Shown here: piece after piece, positions 40,717-49,395 of the stretch
How positions within the stretch are numbered: the stretch's first letter is position 1
Layout of the letters: each line of letters begins with the position of its first letter
Source: Pseudomonas furukawaii
Lineage (GTDB): Bacteria; Pseudomonadota; Gammaproteobacteria; Pseudomonadales; Pseudomonadaceae
Direction: 5' to 3'
Length of the DNA stretch: 64,000 nucleotides
NCBI RefSeq assembly: GCF_002355475.1
Contig: NZ_AP014862.1
Span: forward strand, 2,666,001-2,730,000
Translations under genes and position numbers: made by a program
Notes under the pieces: generated by a model
What the model was told of the DNA's origin: nothing
Seen by the model: only the letters and a program-made list of their open reading frames with translations
Databases searched by the model: none

Positions 40717-42684
40717 ATGCCCAGTTTCCGCCTAAGCGCCATCGCCCTGGCGCTCCTGCTTTCCGGCGGCGCCCATGCCGACCAGCCCGCCGCGCCTAAA
40801 CCGGCTACCGAGTTCACCCAGTCCCTCAACCAGTCCTGGCTCACGCGCCTGCCGTTCGCCGACCAGGCGGACTTCGAGCATGCCCGCCGTGGCCTGATCG
40901 AGCCCTTCGACGGGGTGATCCACAATGCCGAGGGCAAGCCGGTGTGGGACCGCACCGCCTACAACTTCCTCGACGGCAACCAGGCACCGGCCAGCGTGAA
41001 TCCCAGCCTCTGGCGCATCGGCCAGTTGAACAACATCGCCGGCCTGTTCCAGGTGCGCGAGCGGATCTACCAGGTGCGCGGGCTGGACCTGTCGAACATG
41101 ACCATCATCGAGGGCGACAGCGGACTGATCCTGATCGACCCGCTGATCAGCACCGAAACGGCCCGTGCCGGACTGGAGAGCTACTACCGCCACCGCCCGC
41201 GCAAGCCAGTGCTGGCGGTGATCTACAGCCATTCCCACGTGGACCATTTCGGGGGCGTGCGGGGGGTGATCGACGAGGCGGACGTGAAGGCCGGCAAGGT
41301 CCGGGTGATCGCCCCGGAAGGCTTCTACGAGCACGCCGTCAGCGAAAACGTGCTGGCGGGGCCGGCGATGATGCGCCGCGCCCAGTACATGTACGGCTCG
41401 TTGCTGCCCCGGGGCGAGCGGGGCCAGGTGGACGCCGGGCTGGGCAAGAGCACCCCGGTCAACGCCACGGTGACCCTGATCGCGCCGACCCAACTGATCG
41501 CCAAGCCGCTGGAGAGGCACAGCCTCGATGGCGTGGAGATCGAGTTCCAGCTCACCCCCGGCACCGAGGCGCCGGCGGAGATGAACCTGTACTTCCCGCA
41601 GTTCAAGACCCTGTGCATGGCCGAGAACGCGACCCACACCCAGCACAACGTGCTCACCCTGCGTGGCGCGCTGGTGCGCGATGCCAAGGTCTGGGCCCAC
41701 TACCTGGACGAGGCGCTGGTGCGCTACGGCGACCAGGCCGAGGTGCTCTTCGCCCAGCACCACTGGCCGACCTGGGGCGGCGCGGAAATCCGCGAGTACC
41801 TGGCGGACCAGCGCGATATGTACGCCTTCCTCGACAGCCAGACCCTGCGGCTGATCAACCAGGGCCTCGGCCCCACCGAGATCGCCGCGCAACTGACGTC
41901 CTTGCCGCCGCGCCTGGCGGGCAAGTGGTACAGCCGCGACTACTACGGCTCCCTCAGCCATAACGTGCGGGCCGTCTACCAGCGCTACATGGGCTTCTAC
42001 GACGGCAATCCGGCCAACCTCGACCCGCTGCCGCCGGAAGCGGCCGGCAAACGCTACGTCGAGGCCATGGGCGGCGCCGAGGCCGTGCTGGCCAGCGCGC
42101 GCAAGGCCTTCGCCACCGGGGAGTACCGCTGGGCGGCGCAACTGCTCAACCACCTGGTCTTCGCCGAACCCGCCAACCAGGCGGCGCGCCAGCTGCAGGC
42201 CGACACCCTGGAGCAGCTGGGTTACCAGAGCGAGAACGCCACCTGGCGCAACATCTACTTGAGCGGCGCCCAGGAACTGCGCCAGGGCGTGACCCGGGCG
42301 GGTGGCCGCAACGGCGCCCCGGACCTGGTCCGTGCGCTGACGCCCAGCATGTTCTTCGACTACCTGGCGGTGCGCATCGATGCCATGAAGGCCGCCGGGG
42401 AGGACCTGCGCATCAACTGGCGCTTCAGCGACCTGGGCGAGGACTACGCCCTGACGGTGCGCAACGGCGTGCTCACCTACCGCAAGGGCATGCGCCACCC
42501 CGAGGCCGAGGTGGACCTGAGCATGACCAAGGCCCTGCTGGATCGGATCGCCCTGAAGGAAACCGGATTCCTCAAGGAAGCCACCCTGGGCGGCATCGAG
42601 TTCGAGTCGGGGCGGATCAGCCTGCTCAAGCTCCTGGGCGGCCTGGACGAGGCCAATCCGCAGTTCAACCTCGTCGAGCCATAA
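40717..42684 (+). CDS. sdsA1: alkyl sulfatase SdsA1-type, MBL fold, exported
   Basis: A 655-residue periplasmic or secreted enzyme that hydrolyses primary alkyl sulfates such as SDS to alcohol and sulfate. Signal peptide (ALALLLSGGAHA, cleavage before DQP), catalytic metallo-beta-lactamase domain with HSHVDHFGG (residues 172-180, zinc ligands), a helical dimerisation domain (from about 400; AQLLNHLVFAEPANQAARQL), and a C-terminal SCP-2-like domain (DLRINWRFSDLGEDYALTVR). Length matches SdsA1 of P. aeruginosa. No LysR-type SdsB regulator is adjacent. ATG 40717 gives a clean signal peptide; the frame runs upstream without one. Confidence 0.88.
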   Translation: MPSFRLSAIALALLLSGGAHADQPAAPKPATEFTQSLNQSWLTRLPFADQADFEHARRGLIEPFDGVIHNAEGKPVWDRTAYNFLDGNQAPASVNPSLWRIGQLNNIAGLFQVRERIYQVRGLDLSNMTIIEGDSGLILIDPLISTETARAGLESYYRHRPRKPVLAVIYSHSHVDHFGGVRGVIDEADVKAGKVRVIAPEGFYEHAVSENVLAGPAMMRRAQYMYGSLLPRGERGQVDAGLGKSTPVNATVTLIAPTQLIAKPLERHSLDGVEIEFQLTPGTEAPAEMNLYFPQFKTLCMAENATHTQHNVLTLRGALVRDAKVWAHYLDEALVRYGDQAEVLFAQHHWPTWGGAEIREYLADQRDMYAFLDSQTLRLINQGLGPTEIAAQLTSLPPRLAGKWYSRDYYGSLSHNVRAVYQRYMGFYDGNPANLDPLPPEAAGKRYVEAMGGAEAVLASARKAFATGEYRWAAQLLNHLVFAEPANQAARQLQADTLEQLGYQSENATWRNIYLSGAQELRQGVTRAGGRNGAPDLVRALTPSMFFDYLAVRIDAMKAAGEDLRINWRFSDLGEDYALTVRNGVLTYRKGMRHPEAEVDLSMTKALLDRIALKETGFLKEATLGGIEFESGRISLLKLLGGLDEANPQFNLVEP

Positions 42685-43169
42685 GGCGCGGCGCCCTCCA
42701 ACCTGTCGTGCCCCAGGGCACCACTGCCCGAGAATAGGCGTACCGACTCATCAGTTTGTCTGGGGCTCCTGTCGAGCCCCACATTCTTCCAAACGGCCCC
42801 AAAAAACGTCAGAGAGGCGCATGACAGGCCACGACAAGGTAAGCGGTCGGTAAAAATCGTCCAGCACTCAGACGTTTCGAGCGCCTTTCCAGATTCCTCT
42901 GATTTCCCCACCCAAGCGTTATCGGCCTAGATAACCGCCGTCCCGCCGGCATCTCGCTCCCAGCGCCGAAGCCGGCGGTTGCTGTTGCCGTCCCCACGGC
43001 ACACCCAAGGCACGAAGTGGAATTCACCGCTGCCGTTCGGCGCTCAAGCCGCTTGTGACCATGAATTCCAGCTCGATCGAACCCATCCGCGCTCCCGTCC
43101 GGGAGCCATCTGGAGTGGTCATGGCATCCAACAGCTTCCAGTGCGATTCCCCCCTGGCGAGGCCTGAAC
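42685..43169. other. gene-free interval
   Basis: 485 bp between the sulfatase and the effector module. No supported gene, RNA or repeat was found. It is GC-poor at 42780-42920 compared with both sides, so it could be the junction of a transferred segment or the module's promoter region. Confidence 0.4.
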
Positions 43170-43709
43170 ATGCTCGCTGAAATCCGCCCCTTCTTCGGCC
43201 TGAACCTGCCCCCCGCGCAACCCCTGCGCACCCCGCACGGCATGAAGACCGGCTATCGCCGCCTCTCCGGCTCCAACGACGAAGCCCGTTACCCACTCAC
43301 CCTGGAGCCGCGCCTGGCCCTGCTCGGACGGGGCCGCCAGTACCGCATCTACCAGCACCTCTCGGTGCCCGAGATCGTCGAGCAGAGCCACTGTCAGCAA
43401 TCGCCCCGACCAATGAACAGTAATTCCGCCTGGGCAGCCTCAGCGATGCCCAGCAATTGCTTGGACTGGCAAGAGAGCGAATGCCGGAAAACACGCAGGT
43501 GCAATGGTTCGACGCCTGCTCCCACCTGGCTCGCTAAGCAGAACAGGAAGGCTATTTCGGAGGCTTGGAAGCTAATTCAAGTCAGGGATTCAAGTTACTT
43601 GGCCAAGGATGAATATAGGCGTGGGTTTATTGATTTTGAGAATGGAAGCCTTTTTCAGAAGGCAGCTTTCATTTGCAACTGGAATATCTATGCAAGGGAT
43701 TGGAAATGA
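43170..43709 (+). pseudogene. mosaic or broken gene upstream of the DUF3304 genes
   Basis: One frame stays open for 179 codons but looks composite. Codons 1-74 (MLAEIRPFFGLNLPPAQPLR...) have high GC at third positions and a fair ribosome site (GAGG), as in a real gene start. Codons about 75-125 look non-coding; here another frame gives LSDAQQLLGLARERMPENTQ ending in a stop at about 43530. The last 55 codons (EAWKLIQVRDSSYLAKDEYR... to FICNWNIYARDW) are AT-richer and coding-like. A similar tail, VFICHWNIPARDW, precedes the second DUF3304 gene. I infer a gene broken by rearrangement, of unknown type. Confidence 0.4.
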
Positions 43710-44224
43710 GGGCTGCGTGTGAACCAAAGTGGTTGCTGGGGGTGTTTTTCTTAAGTTTGGCGGGTTGTTCGCTAGGGGAGTCTGAATATCTGGGAGGGGA
43801 CTTGTGGGCGGTCAACCATACCTCTGCCGCTATCAATCACTTTTCGGTAAACGGTTATGGCGGAGGTAATGCGAGCCCTTACGGATACGGAGGCGGCGCC
43901 TGCTGCGTGATGCTGCCCCGCGAATGGCGGCCGGGTTTGATGATGAAGGTTGAGTGGGAAACCGATCCGAATCCTGATGCGCGGCTACCACCATTGGGTA
44001 CTGATGAGTACTCCGCGGCCTACGCCAAGCACGCTGCTAATTATCAACAACACATCACCAGCGTTCCCTTGCCACCCTATGAACAAGGCCTATGCGCTCT
44101 GGAAGTGCATTTCTTGCCTTGCCACCAAGTCAAGCTCACCACGGCTTGCTGGGGTTACGGTTCGCCTAAAAATCCAATCAAGGAACCTCTGGAAATGAAG
44201 GAGCCTGCGGTATGTCCGGAGTAA
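43706..44224 (+). CDS. DUF3304 lipoprotein, probable Tle1 immunity protein, copy 1
   Basis: A 172-residue lipoprotein (lipobox SLAGCS, Cys about 20) with the DUF3304 pattern: LWAVNHTSAAINHFSVNGYG, GGGACCVMLPREWRPGLMMKVEW and PLPPYEQGLCALEVHFLPCH. DUF3304 proteins are frequent neighbours of DUF2235 type VI lipases and are taken to neutralise them in the periplasm. It is about 98% identical to copy 2 over its first 95 residues and then much less so. Its ATG overlaps the preceding frame by 4 bp. GC is below the window average. Confidence 0.8.
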   Translation: MRAACEPKWLLGVFFLSLAGCSLGESEYLGGDLWAVNHTSAAINHFSVNGYGGGNASPYGYGGGACCVMLPREWRPGLMMKVEWETDPNPDARLPPLGTDEYSAAYAKHAANYQQHITSVPLPPYEQGLCALEVHFLPCHQVKLTTACWGYGSPKNPIKEPLEMKEPAVCPE

Positions 44225-44322
44225 TAGTTCATAAGGTGGTTGTTCCGGAAATAAATGAAGTCCCCTGGCATCAGGCGGTTTTCATTTGTCACTGGAATAT
44301 CCCTGCGAGGGATTGGAGATGA
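44212..44322 (+). other. 36-codon scar frame between the DUF3304 copies
   Basis: Open frame MSGVIVHKVVVPEINEVPWH ... ARDWR overlapping the stop of copy 1 and the start of copy 2. Its start ATGTCCGGAGTAA mirrors the effector start ATGTCCGAAGTGA that overlaps copy 2 at 44828. Its end (FICHWNIPARDW) mirrors the tail before copy 1. It is best read as a fusion scar: effector start joined to the tail of the upstream gene when the unit duplicated. Translation is possible but not supported. Confidence 0.5.
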
Positions 44323-44840
44323 GGGCTGCGTGTGAGCTCAAGTGGTTATGGGGGGTGTTGTTCTTAAGTTTGGCGGGTTGTTCGCTAGGGGAGTCTGAAT
44401 ATCTGGGAGGGGACTTGTGGGCGGTCAACCATACCTCTGCCGCTATCAATCACTTTTCGGTAAACGGTTATGGCGGAGGTAATGCGAGCCCTTACGGATA
44501 CGGAGGCGGCGCCTGCTGCGTGATGCTGCCCCGCGAATGGCGACCGGGTTTGATGATGAAGGTTGAGTGGGAAACCGATCCTGATCCTTATGCCAAGTCA
44601 CCGCCATTAGGTACTGATGAGTTTCGTAAGTTTATGGTCAAGCACAAGGCTAACTACGAGCATCACACCGCCAGCGTTCCCTTGCCACCCTATGAAGAAG
44701 AGGGCCTGTGTGCGCTGGAGGTGCATTTTTTTCCCTGCCATCAGGTCAAGGTCACGACTTCATGTTGGCGCTACCCCTCGCCCAATAGCCCGATCAAGGA
44801 ACCTCTGGAAATGAAGGAGCCTGCCGAATGTCCGAAGTGA
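44319..44840 (+). CDS. DUF3304 lipoprotein, probable Tle1 immunity protein, copy 2
   Basis: A 173-residue paralogue of the 43706 product with the same signal (SLAGCS) and near-identical residues 10-95. From about 96 it diverges (DPDPYAKSPPLGTDEFRKFM against DPNPDARLPPLGTDEYSAAY), then converges again at IKEPLEMKEPAECPK. The effector gene starts inside its last codons (13-bp overlap), so it is the directly coupled, probably cognate, immunity protein. The variable block likely meets the effector surface. Confidence 0.82.
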   Translation: MRAACELKWLWGVLFLSLAGCSLGESEYLGGDLWAVNHTSAAINHFSVNGYGGGNASPYGYGGGACCVMLPREWRPGLMMKVEWETDPDPYAKSPPLGTDEFRKFMVKHKANYEHHTASVPLPPYEEEGLCALEVHFFPCHQVKVTTSCWRYPSPNSPIKEPLEMKEPAECPK

Positions 44841-47149
44841 ACACTCATGCCTGGGCACATGTCCCGGCGGTTTTCCCCTTGGCGGGGCGTTTGCCCGGTA
44901 ATCCAAGCGCAGTACGCGCCAACCACCGCAAGCAGGTGGCCGAGGAGCTGGCCCATCGCCGGTGCCTGAATGCCGCCCAGGGAGGGCCGGGGGCCTCCAC
45001 CTGCGCCCATAGCCTGCATATCAGCCTGTTCTTCGATGGCACCAACAACAACGAGGAATATGACACCCGCAAGGCGAAGCCTCCGCACCCCACCAATATC
45101 GCCTGTCTTTACCATGCCTCGTTGCTGGAGCAGGACTGCGGCTACTTCCGTTACTACATCCCTGGCGTGGGCACGCCTTTTCCGGAAATCGGCGAGCTGG
45201 AGTTCGGCACAAGAGGAATGGCGTTCGGCTTTCGTGGGGAGGACCGCATCAACTGGGGCCTGCTGCGATTGGCCGATGCCTTGATGTTTGCACTGAACGA
45301 CAAGAAGGGGCTCAAGCTGCCGCAAGCCCAGGCCCAACTGAAGAAGATGGCCACTGCCTGGCCATTGACCGGCCTGGGTCGCGCCTGCCGGCGTGCGGCG
45401 ATGATGGAGTTGCTCGAGCCGCTGCGCCAGCGGGTGGGCAAGGCCCAGCCGACGGTGGTGGCGATCAAGCTGTTCGTCTACGGTTTTTCCCGTGGGGCGG
45501 CGGAGGCGCGCACCTTCGTCACCTGGCTCAGCGAGCTGTTCGATACGCCCGAGGGGGCGGACCAGCCGGAGCGGAGCCTGCTGGGCATTCCGCTGCGCAT
45601 CGAGTTCCTCGGCCTGATGGACACCGTGGCTTCGGTGGGCAGTGCCCATGCCGCGCCCTTCGCCTCCGGGCATATGGACTGGGCCGACGGCAACTTGCCC
45701 TTGCCCTGCGCCGAGCGCTTTCCAGGGTGGATCAAGGACTGCCGGCATTTCGTCGCCGCCCACGAGCAGCGCCTGTGCTTCCCGCTGGACTCGATCCGCA
45801 CCGAAGCGGGGCACTACCCACCCTATGCCCGTGAAGTGCTCTACCCCGGCGTGCACTCGGACGTGGGGGGCGGCTACCCGCCGGGCGCCCAGGGCAAGGC
45901 CCGGGATGGGCAGGCCGAGCTGCTCTCGCAGATTGCCCTGCATGATCTCTATGCCGCGGCCTTCGCTGCGGGAGCCCCCTTGGCGGTGCCGGAAGCGGTG
46001 GTGCCGGAGGAGCTGAGGCAGATAAAGCCGGCACGACAGATGTCGCTCGAAACTAAAGAAGAGTTCGATATCACACCGGGTCTAGTCCACCGCTTCAACG
46101 CCTGGCGTAGCGCCACCCTGGGCCTGTCGGAGGCGACGCCCGCCGAGTCCTCTAGCCACGAACCGCAGCAGGCCGGGCAGGACCTGGACACCCTGATGGC
46201 CGAGCAGTTGGCCTGGCTCACCGGCTGGCGTATCGAGCGCTTCGCCCGGGGCAGCTATGCCAGCCGGCCTTTCTACGGCGAGGCCAGGCAAACCAGTGCG
46301 GAGGAGCAGGTGCAGGAGCGGGAGGCCCTCGCGGCGCGCAGGGATGAGCTTCGAAAGAAACGCCAGGCTGCCCGTGGCAATCCCGATGTGAGGCTCGTAG
46401 ACGAGCCGGACTACGAGCCGGTGCTGGACCGGCAGCAGATCCGCGAGGCCGCCACCGAGTTCGAGCATGACTATACGGAGCGCTGGCGCGAGCAGACCGG
46501 CCTCGGCGGCTTCCTGCTCGATGTGTTGGTGGGCGATACGGTGTTGCTGCTCAATGACGACGATGAGCTCGCCGAGTTCCAACGGCTCAAGGCGGAGGGC
46601 GAGGCGCGGGCGCGGGAGCTGTTCGCGGAGCCCTTCAAAGGCCGTTTCGAGCTCACCGACCACCCCGCACGGGCGGCGCTGGTGGCGCTGTTCGACGATC
46701 AGGTGCATGACTCGCGTGCCTGGTTCCTGCACAGCACGATCGGTGCGCGGGAGATGTGGGGCGACTATTTCCGCTATCGCATGGTGTATTTCGGCACACA
46801 GACCAACAAGCGCGTCACACCGGTCGTGATCGCCGGGCGTGTCGTCGGCGTCGCGGTGTTGCTGGGCGGCGCCTACGCCATTCGCAAGCATGGCTGGACG
46901 GGACTGGCCGGCACCCTGGCGGCGGGGAGCATCGGCTACCAGGTGATCAACACCGTCAGCGGCAAGCCGGTGCCTTTCCTACCGGGAGCGGAGAAGATTC
47001 TCCAGCCGACCCGCGCCATCGGCCAGGTGGTGGCGGAGCAGCGACAGGCCCTGCTTGCCGCAGAAGAAGAGCAGCGCATGCAGACCATGCTGGACTACCT
47101 GCGCAAGACCGGTGGGCTGGTCGAGCAGGCCAAGGCGGTGCTGCCATGA
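44828..47149 (+). CDS. Tle1-like type VI secretion phospholipase effector (DUF2235)
   Basis: A 773-residue alpha/beta hydrolase. DUF2235 features: SLFFDGTNNN (residues 67-75), nucleophile elbow GFSRG (219-223, Ser221) and VHSDVGGGYP (about 344, with the likely catalytic Asp). Such Tle1 effectors cleave membrane phospholipids after delivery by the type VI apparatus. The C-terminal 120 residues hold two hydrophobic stretches (VVGVAVLLGGAYAIRKHGW, LAGTLAAGSIGYQVI) that could insert into the target membrane. Immunity candidates lie immediately upstream. No VgrG, PAAR or adaptor gene is found in the window, so the delivery partner is elsewhere or was lost. Confidence 0.85.
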   Translation: MSEVNTHAWAHVPAVFPLAGRLPGNPSAVRANHRKQVAEELAHRRCLNAAQGGPGASTCAHSLHISLFFDGTNNNEEYDTRKAKPPHPTNIACLYHASLLEQDCGYFRYYIPGVGTPFPEIGELEFGTRGMAFGFRGEDRINWGLLRLADALMFALNDKKGLKLPQAQAQLKKMATAWPLTGLGRACRRAAMMELLEPLRQRVGKAQPTVVAIKLFVYGFSRGAAEARTFVTWLSELFDTPEGADQPERSLLGIPLRIEFLGLMDTVASVGSAHAAPFASGHMDWADGNLPLPCAERFPGWIKDCRHFVAAHEQRLCFPLDSIRTEAGHYPPYAREVLYPGVHSDVGGGYPPGAQGKARDGQAELLSQIALHDLYAAAFAAGAPLAVPEAVVPEELRQIKPARQMSLETKEEFDITPGLVHRFNAWRSATLGLSEATPAESSSHEPQQAGQDLDTLMAEQLAWLTGWRIERFARGSYASRPFYGEARQTSAEEQVQEREALAARRDELRKKRQAARGNPDVRLVDEPDYEPVLDRQQIREAATEFEHDYTERWREQTGLGGFLLDVLVGDTVLLLNDDDELAEFQRLKAEGEARARELFAEPFKGRFELTDHPARAALVALFDDQVHDSRAWFLHSTIGAREMWGDYFRYRMVYFGTQTNKRVTPVVIAGRVVGVAVLLGGAYAIRKHGWTGLAGTLAAGSIGYQVINTVSGKPVPFLPGAEKILQPTRAIGQVVAEQRQALLAAEEEQRMQTMLDYLRKTGGLVEQAKAVLP

Positions 47150-47273
47150 AACCCCTGGTGCGTCCTCTAGCCCTGGACCAGCAGTAGGCTGCGGGCTGGG
47201 ACGCTCAGCCGGAGCAGGGGGCGGTTGGCCAGGATCTCCCACTGAGCGGCGACATCCGGCTGGGATTACGTCT

Positions 47274-47579
47274 CTAGAGGGTCGCCAGCGCCTTGGCCAT
47301 GCCGATCAGCGCCATCACCACCAGGGCGACGCTGGTGCCGAGGATCTGCAGCGGCCGCGAGTCGCCGCTTTCGTTTCGCAGCATGGCCAGGCTCAAGCGG
47401 TAGCGTCCTCCCTGGCTGATCCACAGCAGGCCGGCGGTGAGCAGTGCGAGGCCCATCAGTACCGGCGATTGGCCGCGCAGCGCCAGGCAGGCGATCACCA
47501 CCAGGGCAATCTGGGTACGGCGCCAGGCCAGTTCCGTGCGCTCGGCCTGCAGGCCGGGGTCGGTGAGGGGCTGGGGCAT
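47274..47579 (-). CDS. DUF202 membrane protein (YidG-like)
   Basis: A 101-residue protein with DUF202 features: DPGLQAERTELAWRRTQIAL at the N-terminus followed by three hydrophobic spans. The start lies one base after the stop of the upstream DUF202 gene, so translation is coupled. Paired DUF202 genes (yidH-yidG in E. coli) are common; their job in the inner membrane is unknown. Confidence 0.8.
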   Translation of the reverse strand: MPQPLTDPGLQAERTELAWRRTQIALVVIACLALRGQSPVLMGLALLTAGLLWISQGGRYRLSLAMLRNESGDSRPLQILGTSVALVVMALIGMAKALATL

Positions 47580-47580
47580 T

Positions 47581-47955
47581 TCAGTTGGGCCAGAACAGGC
47601 CGGCGAGGATGAAGGCGGCCAGGCAGCAGCCCATCGCCAGCAGCGGGACCAGCGTCGGCAGGGGCAGGGCGCGGCCGTGACGCAGGGCACGCTCCACCGA
47701 CAGCCAGCGCAACCCCGCGCCCGCGCTGACCAGCAGGCTCAGGCTGAGCAGGCTGAGGGTGATGCCCAGGCGCATGGAGGGTTCGAACGCATCGCCGGCG
47801 AAGGTCTCCACGGCGATGCCGCCGCCCAGCAGGGCCAGCGAGGTGCGTATCCAGGCCAGGAAGGTGCGTTCGTTGGCCAGGGTGAAACGGGGGTCGGGCT
47901 CGTTGCCGCCAAGCAGGCGCTGGCCCAGCGTTTTGCGGGGGGTAGGCGTATCCAT
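47581..47955 (-). CDS. yidH: DUF202 membrane protein (YidH-like)
   Basis: A 124-residue protein. The DUF202 signature DPRFTLANERTFLAWIRTSL (about residues 21-40) is followed by three transmembrane spans (LALLGGGIAVE, LSLLSLSLLVSAGAG, LVPLLAMGCCLAAFILAGLF). It forms a two-gene operon with the YidG-like gene. No enzymatic residues are evident. Function unknown. Confidence 0.82.
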   Translation of the reverse strand: MDTPTPRKTLGQRLLGGNEPDPRFTLANERTFLAWIRTSLALLGGGIAVETFAGDAFEPSMRLGITLSLLSLSLLVSAGAGLRWLSVERALRHGRALPLPTLVPLLAMGCCLAAFILAGLFWPN

Positions 47956-48012
47956 GGTGACTCGACGATTGGGGAAACCGCCGGCCGGACGGCGCGGCGG
48001 TGAGGCAGTGTA

Positions 48013-49383
48013 TCAGCGCAGGCCCTTGCTGCGCAGGGCTCCGGGCGAATAGTCGGAGGCGCTGGCCTGGTAGCTGAAGTCGAAGGGATTGCGCTGCTCG
48101 CTGGTCAGGCCGGAGGCCAGGTATCGGCCGTTGTTCAGGTCGTAGGTGATCTCCATGGCGTTGACCGCCGCCTGGCCGGTGAAGTGGTAGAAGCTGTGGG
48201 CCTCGCCGACGCGCCAGAGCTCGCCACGGTTGTCGTAGTGATCGGCCTCGAGGATGGCCCAGGTGTCTTCGTCGACGAAGTAGTGGCGCTTGCTGTAGAT
48301 GTGGCGCATGCCGGGCTTGAGGGTGGCGACCACCTCCCAGACGCGATGCAGTTCGTAGCGGGTGGCGTCCGGGTTGATATGGCCAGGCAGCAGCAGGCTG
48401 TCGTAGCTCAGGTCCGGTGAGGCCAGGCGGTAGCTGTTGTAGGGCACGTAGAGGGTCCTCTTGCCCACCAGCTTCCAGTCATAGCGGTCGGGTGCGCCGT
48501 TGAACATGTCGCGACTGTCGGCGGTGCGCAGGCCGGCGGTGGTGGGGCCGGCGGTGTCGTAGGCGAGGGTCGGCGCGCGTCTCACCCGGCGCTGGCCGGC
48601 GCTGTAGACCCAGGACAGGCGCGGCTCGGCGACCTGGTCCAGGGTCTCGTGCACCAGCACCACTTCACCCACCATGCGCGACGGCGCGGTGAGCAGGTGG
48701 CTGTAGTAGTAGAGGATGTTGCGCGCCTGGTCCGGTGCCATGCCCTTCACGGCGTCGCGCCGGGTGAAGTACTGCTGGGTGGTCATGACGGTGTAGGCGC
48801 CGTCCTTCTGGGGGGCGGCGCTGTCGGTGGTCAGTCGGAAGCTGGGATTGCGATTGCGGGTCAGGTGATTCCACAGCACTTCCAGGCCGTTCCGGGAAAT
48901 CGGGAAGGCGAGGGTGCCGGCGAAGCCTTCCACGCCGTTGCCATCGTTCACCAGGTGGGCGCTGACGGCGTTGCGTGCGGCGGATTCGCGCACCGCGTCG
49001 GGCACCGCTACCGGGCGATGGCTGGGGTAGACGGGCAGGCGGAAGCTGGCGGGGAAGCGTTCAAGCAGGGCGATCTGCCCGGGGCTCAACTGCTCCTGAT
49101 ACTGCGTGTAGTTGCTGGCATCGATGGTGAACAGGGGCTTCTCGCCGGCGAAGGGGTCCACCGGCGTGCCATTGGCCGACAGCTTGGGCGCGGCCGGTTT
49201 GAGGCCGCCATCCCAGGCGGGAATGCGGCCGTCGGGGCTGCCGGCACGTTCGGCGCCGATGGGGGTGAGGCCGGCGTTGAGCGCTGCGGCTTCTTCCGGG
49301 GATACCGCCGCCAGGCACTGGCCGGACAGCAACAGGGTGCAGAAGAGCGCGCCGCCACGCAGCAGGCTAGGGGTGTTGTTCAT
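48013..49383 (-). CDS. DUF1329 envelope protein
   Basis: A 456-residue exported protein with a signal peptide (LFCTLLLSGQCLA, cleavage before AVSPEEAA) and the DUF1329 domain: AGSPDGRIPAWDGGLKPAAP near the start, then YVPYNSYRLASPDLSYDSLL, LHRVWEVVATLKPGMRHIYS and FVDEDTWAILEADHYDNRGE. DUF1329 is related to the LolA/LolB-like fold and in Pseudomonas is almost always coupled to a DUF1302 gene, as here (12 bp upstream). The pair is linked to export or uptake of hydrophobic compounds by context only. Confidence 0.85.
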   Translation of the reverse strand: MNNTPSLLRGGALFCTLLLSGQCLAAVSPEEAAALNAGLTPIGAERAGSPDGRIPAWDGGLKPAAPKLSANGTPVDPFAGEKPLFTIDASNYTQYQEQLSPGQIALLERFPASFRLPVYPSHRPVAVPDAVRESAARNAVSAHLVNDGNGVEGFAGTLAFPISRNGLEVLWNHLTRNRNPSFRLTTDSAAPQKDGAYTVMTTQQYFTRRDAVKGMAPDQARNILYYYSHLLTAPSRMVGEVVLVHETLDQVAEPRLSWVYSAGQRRVRRAPTLAYDTAGPTTAGLRTADSRDMFNGAPDRYDWKLVGKRTLYVPYNSYRLASPDLSYDSLLLPGHINPDATRYELHRVWEVVATLKPGMRHIYSKRHYFVDEDTWAILEADHYDNRGELWRVGEAHSFYHFTGQAAVNAMEITYDLNNGRYLASGLTSEQRNPFDFSYQASASDYSPGALRSKGLR

Positions 49384-49395
49384 GAGGAACTCCGC

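Noticed and set aside
43170-44827. VgrG, PAAR or DUF4123 adaptor upstream of the lipase
   Set aside because: No VgrG-like or PAAR motif is present in any frame; only the mosaic frame and the DUF3304 genes are found.
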